A stretch of DNA of 24,127 bases from a virus. The position numbers and the translations under genes were made by a program. Positions 1-6,473 of this stretch are shown piece after piece; position 1 is the stretch's first letter; the number at the start of each line of letters is the position of its first letter. The notes under the pieces are model-generated. The model saw only the letters and a list, made by a program, of their open reading frames with translations. It ran no database searches and was not told where the DNA came from. The stretch spans positions 1 to 24,127 of IMG/VR virus record IMGVR_UViG_3300020578_000424. The stretch is one strand, 5' to 3'.

Positions 1-5
1 ATATT

Positions 6-323
6 TTATTTTTCTCTAATAAGTAATTCACCTAAAACTTCCATACGGCCTACTTGTCTTTGAAATTCATTTTGGTTCATATCTAAAGAGATACTTTTTA
101 GAATTTCATCAAATTCTTTTTTAGCAGCTTCTTTATCAAATTTGCCATTTATAGCCTTTTCATAATAAGGTGCTTTTACATAAAAGTGATTATAGGTTAA
201 CATTGCTAAACCACCTTTTTCTTTAGCTGTTTCAGCTATTTTAGCAGCACCTTTAGCACGTGTAGTAGCAAAATCTTCAAAAGTTTCTTTTGCTTCTTTT
301 AATATGTCAGTTAATTTAATCAT
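6..323 (-). CDS. Conserved phage protein of unknown function with MIKLTDILKE leader (105 aa)
   Basis: Function unknown. I place the start at the ATG whose complement is at 321-323. An in-frame upstream ATG at 410 would overlap the preceding 488-aa gene by more than 80 bases, and the chosen start lies 4 bases after that gene's stop. The first ten residues, MIKLTDILKE, resemble the starts of three neighbouring proteins and end in LKE followed by Ala, which fits the (L/I)xE cleavage rule of T4-type prohead protease. The rest is Lys/Glu/Ala-rich and mostly helical, with an aromatic patch around residues 44-55 (YNHFYVK) and a C-terminal segment (FQRQVGRMEVLGELLI, 87-102). From memory, similar small proteins occur in uncultured marine phages without a known role. 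It is the last gene of the left cluster in this window and may be a virion-internal protein, which is inference. Confidence 0.75.
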   Translation of the reverse strand: MIKLTDILKEAKETFEDFATTRAKGAAKIAETAKEKGGLAMLTYNHFYVKAPYYEKAINGKFDKEAAKKEFDEILKSISLDMNQNEFQRQVGRMEVLGELLIREK

Positions 324-327
324 TTTA

Positions 328-1794
328 TTATTTTTTAACACAATTAGGATATCTTTTACCAAACATTTTTTTAAAACCTTTTTGGGTATATCCTTTCCAA
401 CATTTTTCATTTAATTTGCCAGGAGCATTTAATGTTTTATTTGTTTTAACATCTTTATTATATCCACAAGTACCTTCTTTTTTTACTTGGCCATATCCTG
501 AACCATATGGTACTGCTTTACCTGATTGTGGATTTGAAGTTTCTTTATTTAAAATTTTAGTCTTCTTTTTTGATGCTTCTTTACGTTTTTCAATATAATT
601 TAATGCACGTTTTAATCTAGATTTCACCTCAGGGTCTTTAGCTTTACCATAAGCTGCTCTAACACGTTGATGAATTAAATTAATAACTTGTGATTTACGA
701 GCATGTGGTTTAGCTTTGAATGATTTTTTAGCTAATGTATTTTTGATATCTTGAGCTGTTTTAAACTTAATACGGACAGTATCTTTTGGATTTTCGTCTG
801 TATATAAACGGCGATCAGATCCTTTTGGTTTTTTACCTGTACCTTTTTTAGGGTCTGGTTTTTTAGTGTTACCTTCTAAATATCCTTTTTTTACTGCTAA
901 TTTAGGATCATTAGTCCAAACATCAGATGCTTTATATCTAGTTTTTAATATCATATCTGCCTTATATGGCGGATAATTTTCATCTAATTTAGGAAGAGAT
1001 TGATTTACTCTCTTTCCATCTAATATCTCTGTTGGTTTCATTATTATTTCATTCCAGAGATATGTTTTATTTTGTTGACATTCTATCCAGTTTCTACACA
1101 AATTATTTTCATTATCTGGGAAAGAAAATCTAAATAAATTGGCAGCTTTGTGTCCTTTGTCTGTTGTTATTGATTTAACATCTGATTGGAATGCTGCTAC
1201 TAAGTCACCTTTTAATTTTAGTAATATATTACTTTCAGGTTTAAAAAATTCTTTGAATTGTGTAGTAAATGTAGAAATAGGTATATGAATACCTTGAGAA
1301 ATAGAATCTACAATATTTTTATATCCTTCTTCTGTAGTATAATGATATGATACTACTTGAATATCATTACTTCCATAAGTGTCTTCAGTAAATTGTTCGT
1401 CTAATAAAATATAAGGTTCAAGTGCTCCTCTTGAATAAAAAAATGCAATCTTATCATTATCAAAATTAACAATATATTTTTCAAATTCATCTTTTAAAGA
1501 CCAAACTCTATGATTTACAAAATCTTCAATGAAATCTAACACCATTTTTTTAGTTAACTGAGAAAACAATTCAGTTTCACTATAAAGTTGATATCCAAAA
1601 TATTTATTAACTAATTCTATTAATTGGTCATTATTACTTATTTGACCTCCTCTAACATCATACCCTTGGGATTGTAATGCTAAAAATTCTTTAGATATAG
1701 CTTCCCATTCGCTTATAGTATGAAAACTAGACTCGGGTCTATAGTAACCTCTTACAGGGAATACTTCATTTAGTATGTTTATTAAATTAATCAT
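328..1794 (-). CDS. 488-aa multidomain phage protein; possible ADP-ribosyltransferase-like core, basic Cys-rich tail
   Basis: No confident family assignment. Residues 1-10 (MINLINILNE) form the leader shared with neighbours. Residues 147-262 contain a pattern reminiscent of H-Y-[E/Q]-type ADP-ribosyltransferases: SYHYTT (149-154), a following K-N-I then S-Q-G (159-168), STFT (174-177), a strand LLKLKGDLVAAF (191-202), and WNEIIMKPTEIL (247-258) as a possible catalytic-Glu loop. This resemblance is weak and unproven. Residues 300-330 are a Lys/Pro/Gly linker. Residues 338-412 form a very basic helical domain (RIKFKTAQDI, INLIHQRVRAAYGKAKDP). The tail carries Cys443, Cys465 and Cys485 in a CWKGY...GKRYPNC arrangement that I recall from C-termini of other marine phage proteins. 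Its ATG shares one base with the upstream stop (TAATG), so translation is probably coupled. It may be a DNA-binding or packaged protein. Confidence 0.85.
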   Translation of the reverse strand: MINLINILNEVFPVRGYYRPESSFHTISEWEAISKEFLALQSQGYDVRGGQISNNDQLIELVNKYFGYQLYSETELFSQLTKKMVLDFIEDFVNHRVWSLKDEFEKYIVNFDNDKIAFFYSRGALEPYILLDEQFTEDTYGSNDIQVVSYHYTTEEGYKNIVDSISQGIHIPISTFTTQFKEFFKPESNILLKLKGDLVAAFQSDVKSITTDKGHKAANLFRFSFPDNENNLCRNWIECQQNKTYLWNEIIMKPTEILDGKRVNQSLPKLDENYPPYKADMILKTRYKASDVWTNDPKLAVKKGYLEGNTKKPDPKKGTGKKPKGSDRRLYTDENPKDTVRIKFKTAQDIKNTLAKKSFKAKPHARKSQVINLIHQRVRAAYGKAKDPEVKSRLKRALNYIEKRKEASKKKTKILNKETSNPQSGKAVPYGSGYGQVKKEGTCGYNKDVKTNKTLNAPGKLNEKCWKGYTQKGFKKMFGKRYPNCVKK

Positions 1795-2804
1795 TACCAG
1801 AATCCTGAAAATGATGTTTTAAAGCCTAACAGCTTAGCATATCGTGGTAAACGACAGCTCCAATACGATGCCTTTGTTCTATCTTTCTTTTGAGGGCAAT
1901 TATGGCGTTTAGAAAACGCTTGTCTTGCTTTTGAATTGTTTAATTTAGCACGTAATCCTGATGTGTCACCAAATGATACTTTTTTAATTTTTTTCGTCTT
2001 AGGATTCTTAACGTAAACGTAGAATTTTTTAGAACCACCACGTTTTGGTTTTCCAATTGGTGGTGTTTTCTTTTCAGTTTTTGCTTCTTTTAAGTATACC
2101 GAAGTATTTTTTAAAAAACTATCTATTTCTTTTTTAGGTATGTGTAATATTTTTACATTTTGATTATTAACCCCATATCCTTTAATACTGTAGAAACTTT
2201 CACCATCATCGTCAAATTGATATTGAATTGAAACTATATCCCCTATTTTAAATTGGGTTCCTTTAATAGAAGTTTCTTTATCTACTACTACTGTTTTTGG
2301 GAAATTTGATGATTCTTCAGTTAAAAACTCGGCATCATCTAAGAATGGTAATCCTAAATGTATTGTTTTATTTTCAATAATTACTGAATGACCAATACCT
2401 GATTCAAGTAATTCTGCTTCTTCTTTAGTTACTTTTAGTAAACCTTCGTTATATAATTGTCTTGCTTCGTTAAATAAATCAAAATATGCTTTTGATTCAG
2501 GACGAAACACATTTTCAAATAAACTTAACTTATTTTTAATATGGAAAGCTAAACCAGCTGAGATTTCATTTAAATCACCAGCGTATTCCATTTTTTCTTG
2601 TGTTGCCTTAATTAAATCTGAAAAGTGAAATGATTTTGTAGAACCATCACTTAATTTAATAGCGTAGAAGGGATGTTTAGCTAAAGTAATTTCACCTTCT
2701 TTACCGTCAGTAGTTTTTACTTTTTCACCTTCAGCAAATTTTACATCTTCCTCTAAAAGACGTTCAATTTCTTCTCTAATTAAAACTTTTAATTCTACTG
2801 ACAT
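1794..2804 (-). CDS. 336-aa phage protein: KOW-like N-terminus, conserved RPES segment, basic Cys-pair C-terminal domain
   Basis: Function unknown. It begins with an acidic amphipathic helix (LIREEIERLLEE, 8-19). Residues 22-65 look like a small beta-barrel of KOW or Tudor type (FAEGEKVKTTDGKEGEI, then FYAIKLSDGS). Residues 96-136 contain FENVFRPESKAYFDLFNEAR and a helical ELLESGIG, a pattern I recognise from uncharacterised marine phage proteins. The RPES string also occurs at residues 19-22 of the next protein. Residues 257-322 form a strongly basic domain, FYVYVKNPKTKKIKKVSFGD then RHNC (Cys303) and YWSC (Cys317), again recurrent at phage protein C-termini. The Cys pair could bind metal, which is inference. 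Stop and start codons are shared with both neighbours as TAATG, so it is the middle member of a translationally coupled trio. A role inside the virion or in DNA binding is plausible but not shown. Confidence 0.85.
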   Translation of the reverse strand: MSVELKVLIREEIERLLEEDVKFAEGEKVKTTDGKEGEITLAKHPFYAIKLSDGSTKSFHFSDLIKATQEKMEYAGDLNEISAGLAFHIKNKLSLFENVFRPESKAYFDLFNEARQLYNEGLLKVTKEEAELLESGIGHSVIIENKTIHLGLPFLDDAEFLTEESSNFPKTVVVDKETSIKGTQFKIGDIVSIQYQFDDDGESFYSIKGYGVNNQNVKILHIPKKEIDSFLKNTSVYLKEAKTEKKTPPIGKPKRGGSKKFYVYVKNPKTKKIKKVSFGDTSGLRAKLNNSKARQAFSKRHNCPQKKDRTKASYWSCRLPRYAKLLGFKTSFSGFW

Positions 2805-3175
2805 TATTTTAAGAATTTTAACTTGTAAATAGTAGTATTAATTAACTCAGAAATCATATCTACTTGATTTTGCACATATGAGTCTTGAGGTAATTTATTT
2901 CTGTTTTGTTCAACATACATTGACAACGCAGTAAAATAAGCAATTATTTCTTCACATGAAATATACTCTCTTACTTGACCAGGAGCAGAATAACCTGTGA
3001 TGATACCATTTTTACCTTGAATTGATTCAACAAGAGGATCAATTATATCAATAATTTTTTCATAATAAGCAGCTAATGCTCTGTGAGCCGCATCAGATGG
3101 AGTCTGCCAATGATAAATGTGAGCTTGGTTTCTTGAGGCAAGTAAAGTTGAAAAAAATGCAGCTATAGGATTCAT
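2804..3175 (-). CDS. Dps/ferritin-like four-helix protein (DUF5856-like), 123 aa
   Basis: Probably a small ferritin-like helical bundle. The N-terminal half reads NQAHIYHWQT (16-25), then AHRAL (30-34), YY (37-38), and a helix with Asp43, Asp46 and Glu50 (IIDIIDPLVE). This matches the arrangement of Dps proteins, where the first helix carries His before Trp and a later helix carries the D-x3-E type ferroxidase ligands. I recall the same pattern in the phage family DUF5856. His19, His22, His31, Asp43/46 and Glu50 are candidate metal ligands. At 123 aa it is shorter than bacterial Dps (about 160 aa), and it lacks a basic DNA-binding tail. It is fused by TAATG overlaps between the coiled-coil protein upstream and the KOW/Cys-pair protein downstream. 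Its role could be metal or peroxide handling, or a structural one. Iron oxidation is not demonstrable from sequence. Confidence 0.8.
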   Translation of the reverse strand: MNPIAAFFSTLLASRNQAHIYHWQTPSDAAHRALAAYYEKIIDIIDPLVESIQGKNGIITGYSAPGQVREYISCEEIIAYFTALSMYVEQNRNKLPQDSYVQNQVDMISELINTTIYKLKFLK

Positions 3176-3837
3176 TATTTTTTAATTTTTTCAGCTTCGT
3201 CTAATTTTTTTACTTCGTTTTCTAAAGCACCTTTTAATTTAGCTAATTCGGCTTCTTTTTTCTTTAAATCACCTAATAATTTTTCAGCATCAGCAAAGTG
3301 AGCATCACGAGTGCCAGGTTCAGACATAGCTGACTGCATGTGATGTTCGATTTCTTGCTTAATTAAATTAATATCATCTTCAAGTTCAGCTGCTTTATTT
3401 TCACCTAATTTAAGATTTTCTCTCATTTGTTTTCTCATTTCGTTGATGAGTCTTTCACCAATTCTTTGAGCTTTATCAGCTGTTTTGTATAAACCAAATA
3501 TATTATCAAAATCTAACCCACGTTTAAATAAATTAGCAATGGTAAATAAATCACCTTCAGCTACAATATTTTCAACAGTTGAATCTTTAGTTGGGTTTTG
3601 TACAATAAAAAATGAACCCAATTGATCATCAATACCAAGGGCAGCAGTTGTTGGATCAACATTATCTTGTAATGCTTCTTTAATTTCTTTTGCAGCTTTA
3701 ACCGCTTCGTTTTTTTCAACAGCGTATAATGCGGCTAAGTAGTCTTTAACTGCACCTTTAGTGCATCCTACTTTTTCCCCGCGTTTGCCATTTTCGTATT
3801 GTTTGTAAACACATTTACCGACTGATGTATAAGGCAT
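3175..3837 (-). CDS. Coiled-coil phage protein with N-terminal Cys-pair module (220 aa)
   Basis: Function unknown. Residues 1-40 form a compact basic module, GKCVYKQYENGKRGEKVGC then KDYLAALYA, with Cys9 and Cys25. Similar short modules occur at the ends of other phage proteins, including, in variant form, the next two-cysteine tails in this cluster. Residues 45-125 are mixed. Residues 128-220 are almost entirely charged heptad-like helix (Lys/Glu/Ala/Leu), predicted to form a long coiled coil. The size and composition would suit a scaffold-like or internal head protein, but nothing proves it. It is the first gene after a 47-base gap that contains the motif GTATATTTATATAG on the coding strand 28 bases before the ATG, so it probably begins a transcription unit. 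No Shine-Dalgarno sequence precedes the ATG. Confidence 0.82.
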   Translation of the reverse strand: MPYTSVGKCVYKQYENGKRGEKVGCTKGAVKDYLAALYAVEKNEAVKAAKEIKEALQDNVDPTTAALGIDDQLGSFFIVQNPTKDSTVENIVAEGDLFTIANLFKRGLDFDNIFGLYKTADKAQRIGERLINEMRKQMRENLKLGENKAAELEDDINLIKQEIEHHMQSAMSEPGTRDAHFADAEKLLGDLKKKEAELAKLKGALENEVKKLDEAEKIKK

Positions 3838-3865
3838 AAATATTATTATTTATTAGAGTATTTCT

Positions 3866-3879
3866 CTATATAAATATAC
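3866..3879 (-). promoter_or_regulatory. Putative phage promoter motif GTATATTTATATAG
   Basis: The coding strand reads GTATATTTATATAG in the gap between the GAF-like gene and the 220-aa gene, 28 bases before the ATG at 3837. The identical 14-mer occurs at 21831-21844 and a near-copy at 14620-14635, all in genuine intergenic gaps upstream of a minus-strand gene. A five-base inverted repeat (TAGAG / CTCTA, 3854-3868) overlaps its downstream edge and could be a 5' leader hairpin or operator. Promoter function is inferred from position and repetition only. Confidence 0.42.
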
Positions 3880-3884
3880 AATAT

Positions 3885-4484
3885 TTAATAAAGGTAGCCA
3901 GAAAATACACCGGCTTCTACGTTAAGCGCGGTAATTTGCTCAGTATCTAATATAACTTTCTTTTTACAATAATCTAAACCTAAAACTCCAATAAATTTTC
4001 CATCAATGTTTTTAATAGCAAAATAATAACCCCCTTTAGTATTTGTTTCCGCAGCGGTATATTTTAATCCTAAATCATTAATATTTTCATTTTTAAAATC
4101 GAAAATAGCAAGATGTGTATTTTCTAATAAATAATTTGTAGATCTTGAAAATAACGATACTGGAATGTTTTGGAATATCATCTTTACAGATTCAGTATTT
4201 AATGTTAATACTTCATAAAACATACTAAATTTCTGTATTGATTTTCCTGAGGGGTAAAAATACCCTCCATTATGAAATTGGGTAATCCAAACTCTATCAG
4301 CTTTATACGTTTCCCTAATTTTTTCTAATTTAGTGTCAATTTGACTATATAGTGCACATTGCTCTGCTATTGGATCTGTATTTTTTTCCTTTATTTTTTT
4401 AGTACGATTAATATAAAATTGAACTAATAAAGGACCTAATATACCTGTTAAAAAGGCTGCTATTATTTCTGTAGAGTAAGTCAT
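3885..4484 (-). CDS. Membrane-anchored GAF-like domain protein (199 aa)
   Basis: Residues 5-25 (TEIIAAFLTGILGPLLVQFY) form one transmembrane helix, followed by a positively charged stretch (NRTKKIKEK), so the rest is predicted to be cytoplasmic. After a helix (38-60) comes an alpha/beta domain: ADRVWITQFHNGGYFYPSG (62-80), SIQKFSMFYE (82-91), then GGYYFAIKNIDGKFIGVLGLDY near residues 151-172. This order of strands and the closing helix fits a GAF-like sensor or binding fold. I recall the QFHNGG...FYPSGKS signature from other T4-like phages without a known function. It stands as a short unit with AT-rich gaps on both sides, the upstream one containing TATATTTAT. It could sense or modulate something at the inner membrane during infection. 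A holin-type role is less likely because there is only one membrane helix and a large soluble domain. Confidence 0.78.
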   Translation of the reverse strand: MTYSTEIIAAFLTGILGPLLVQFYINRTKKIKEKNTDPIAEQCALYSQIDTKLEKIRETYKADRVWITQFHNGGYFYPSGKSIQKFSMFYEVLTLNTESVKMIFQNIPVSLFSRSTNYLLENTHLAIFDFKNENINDLGLKYTAAETNTKGGYYFAIKNIDGKFIGVLGLDYCKKKVILDTEQITALNVEAGVFSGYLY

Positions 4485-4501
4485 ATATAAAAATAAATAT
4501 A

Positions 4502-5074
4502 TTAAATTGATTTATTCTTTAATTCCTGAATATATTCTTTTAGTTTAGTTACTTCATTTTTATTAACGGTTCCACCTCCCCAATTTTCAACATCTCCTGC
4601 TTCATTTACAAATGTATCTTTTACATTAGCCCACGCATCTATAGCTTCTAAAGTTTCATCTAGCACTGCATCTTTATTAGCATTTAATATATTACATTGA
4701 TATTCTTCAAACTTACCTTCTTGACGTAATTTAGTTTCATATTCAATTACACAATCAAAACATGTTTTGTGTATTGCCCACATTTCTTTATTATAGCGGT
4801 TATCTTTCATTGGACGACCACAATTAGGACATAAAAGGGGTAAAGTAACTAAACGTTTTAAAGTATCATACTTTGTAACAGTTTGTTTAATACCATTTTT
4901 AATAGTCCATTTCCTACCATTTTCTTCCCATATATCACCTTCAGTATGTTCTATTTGTGTTTTAGTATAACCTACCTGGGATTGGGTTTTACCACCTAAA
5001 TCTCCAGTAATAAGATTTCTCATACGTTGAACATCACGTTGAGAAAATTCTCTTTTTAATTGTGATTCACTCAT
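4502..5074 (-). CDS. Conserved phage zinc-ribbon protein (190 aa)
   Basis: Exact role unknown. The N-terminal part, SQRDVQRMRNLITG (11-24), then QSQVGYTK (31-38) and EGDIWEENGRKWTIKNGI (45-62), is a pattern I recognise from uncharacterised proteins of cyanophages and other T4-like phages. Residues 82-108 contain CPNC (82, 85) and CFDC (105, 108), a four-Cys zinc ribbon with a 19-residue spacer. The C-terminal third is acidic and helical, with a Trp-Gly-Gly-Gly turn near 165. The zinc ribbon could bind nucleic acid or a protein partner. The gene overlaps the HAD gene that follows it by the four bases ATGA, so the two are probably translationally coupled. Standard start, no Shine-Dalgarno sequence. 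Confidence 0.82.
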   Translation of the reverse strand: MSESQLKREFSQRDVQRMRNLITGDLGGKTQSQVGYTKTQIEHTEGDIWEENGRKWTIKNGIKQTVTKYDTLKRLVTLPLLCPNCGRPMKDNRYNKEMWAIHKTCFDCVIEYETKLRQEGKFEEYQCNILNANKDAVLDETLEAIDAWANVKDTFVNEAGDVENWGGGTVNKNEVTKLKEYIQELKNKSI

Positions 5075-5586
5075 AAACCTAATTCTTTAAGTTGCGAAAT
5101 AGTGTCGCTGGCACTTTTATGATGGATACCAATTCCACCTTTTTCTCTCCACATAACAATATTTGGTTCTAATCTATCATCTATTAATATTTTCCCTTCA
5201 CCTGATTGATCTGCTTTGCGTTCTGGAGAAGCTAAGATTAATTTAGTTCCTGGTAGATATTTTTTAACCCACAAACGCTTACCTAAACGGCTTGATTCTG
5301 AAGCTGATGGTGATGATAATAAAATAGGATTATATTTTTTAATATAGTCCCAAAGTTGATGTCCATCTGGCATCCAAGGAATACCAACCCAGAATTTAAC
5401 ACCTATGTTGTTATCGATTTGATTCCAAAATGCTCTTTTACCATACTTTGCTTCGTACTCTTGAGGAGGGATTCCAAAAAAATGGTCAAAACGTGCTTCA
5501 AAATCAGCAATAACGCCATCCATATCACAATAAATTTGATATGGGGTAATGCCTTCTACTTCTAATATGTTTTTTAAACTTATCAT
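5071..5586 (-). CDS. HAD-family 5'(3')-nucleotidase-like phosphatase with N-terminal leader (171 aa)
   Basis: A HAD-superfamily hydrolase of the short deoxyribonucleotidase type. Motif I is CDMDGVIADF (20-29, nucleophile Asp21 and acid/base Asp23). Motif II is LLSSPS (89-94). A Lys in GKRLWVKK (102-109) is the likely motif III base. Motif IV is ILIDDRLEPN (133-142, Asp136/137). The likely reaction is dephosphorylation of a (deoxy)nucleoside monophosphate in the cytoplasm, although the substrate cannot be read from sequence. Compared with the neighbouring HAD protein, which starts directly at its first strand, this one has about 13 extra residues before the fold (MISLKNILEVEG), resembling the leaders of other proteins in the cluster. 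ATGA overlaps link it to both neighbours. Confidence 0.87.
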   Translation of the reverse strand: MISLKNILEVEGITPYQIYCDMDGVIADFEARFDHFFGIPPQEYEAKYGKRAFWNQIDNNIGVKFWVGIPWMPDGHQLWDYIKKYNPILLSSPSASESSRLGKRLWVKKYLPGTKLILASPERKADQSGEGKILIDDRLEPNIVMWREKGGIGIHHKSASDTISQLKELGL

Positions 5587-6473
5587 AACTCAAATACCAT
5601 CGGATTTTTCTGTCCATAATTTCTCATTAATACACCTGCTAAAGCATTTGCTTCATTCTCTACTGGTGAGCCCGTTTGGCCTGAAGACATATCAAGTTTA
5701 TTAAGTTGCATCTGTTGAGCATGAACCATTTCGTGAGCTAATGTTCTTAATATATCAGCTAATCCTCTTCCTTTAATTACTATAGCAATTTTGTTTTGCA
5801 TTGGTTGGTATCCACCAAAACTTTTAAATTGTTGAGTAAAATTAGGAGAATTAATAACATGTACTTTAGGAACATCTTTTAATTGAAGTTCATTTGATGC
5901 AAAATTAACAAAATCTTTCATAGTGTGAAAGAAATTAGGAGCATATTCTTTAATAATGTTTTCTTGTAAACGTTTTTTATTTAAATAATTTTTCCAATAA
6001 TTTTCTTTTAACATACCTAATTGCTTAATAATTTGATTAGCATTATTTTGAAATAAATACGATATTCCTCCTTCTATTTCCCAATCAGCCACATTATCGG
6101 GACGATCATCAATTAAAATATTACCTCCCTTAGCGTATTTCTTTTTCGCTGATTTATTATTAACAAATATGATTTCTTTAAGGTAAGGAGATAAACCATT
6201 CTTTTTTAACCATTCAAGTTTACCTTGTTTTGTTCGTTCATTTGTTCCCGCTGCTGATAATATTGATGGTTCTTTATCTTTAACAGTGTTAAATATTTTC
6301 ATTCCCTCAGGGATTGGTTTTAAATTAGACCACCACTCCTCAGGATTACTATTAATTTTATTCCAAATAGCTTTGCCATCATCCTCAGATACACCTAATT
6401 GTTTAGCAGTATCTTTCAAACCACCTTTATAGTCTGCTAATAAACCATCCATATCAAGATAAATCTGTGGCAT
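5583..6473 (-). CDS. HAD phosphatase fused to HExxH zinc metallopeptidase-like domain (296 aa)
   Basis: Two domains. Residues 1-152 form a HAD fold: IYLDMDGLLADY (4-15, Asp7 and Asp9), SILSAAG (70-76) and ILIDDRPDN (119-127), closely similar in layout to the HAD protein encoded just downstream. Residues 153-180 form a charged helical linker containing MLKE, LQEN and IIKE. Residues 181-296 are a zincin-like domain with LAHEMVHAQQ (245-254; zinc ligands His247 and His251, catalytic Glu248) and SPVENEANALAG (269-280), where Glu272 or Glu274 is the probable third ligand. I recall this HExxH...ENEAN pattern as a recurrent phage peptidase family of unknown substrate. Fusion to a HAD domain is unusual. 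One domain could process nucleotides and the other a viral or host protein. TAATG overlap with the kinase gene upstream and ATGA with the HAD gene downstream. Confidence 0.85.
   Translation of the reverse strand: MPQIYLDMDGLLADYKGGLKDTAKQLGVSEDDGKAIWNKINSNPEEWWSNLKPIPEGMKIFNTVKDKEPSILSAAGTNERTKQGKLEWLKKNGLSPYLKEIIFVNNKSAKKKYAKGGNILIDDRPDNVADWEIEGGISYLFQNNANQIIKQLGMLKENYWKNYLNKKRLQENIIKEYAPNFFHTMKDFVNFASNELQLKDVPKVHVINSPNFTQQFKSFGGYQPMQNKIAIVIKGRGLADILRTLAHEMVHAQQMQLNKLDMSSGQTGSPVENEANALAGVLMRNYGQKNPMVFEL

Noticed and set aside
324-410. Upstream extension of the first gene to an ATG at 410
   Set aside because: It would overlap the 488-aa gene by over 80 bases and replace the leader-type start MIKLTDILKE, which is shared with neighbours and lies 4 bases after the previous stop.
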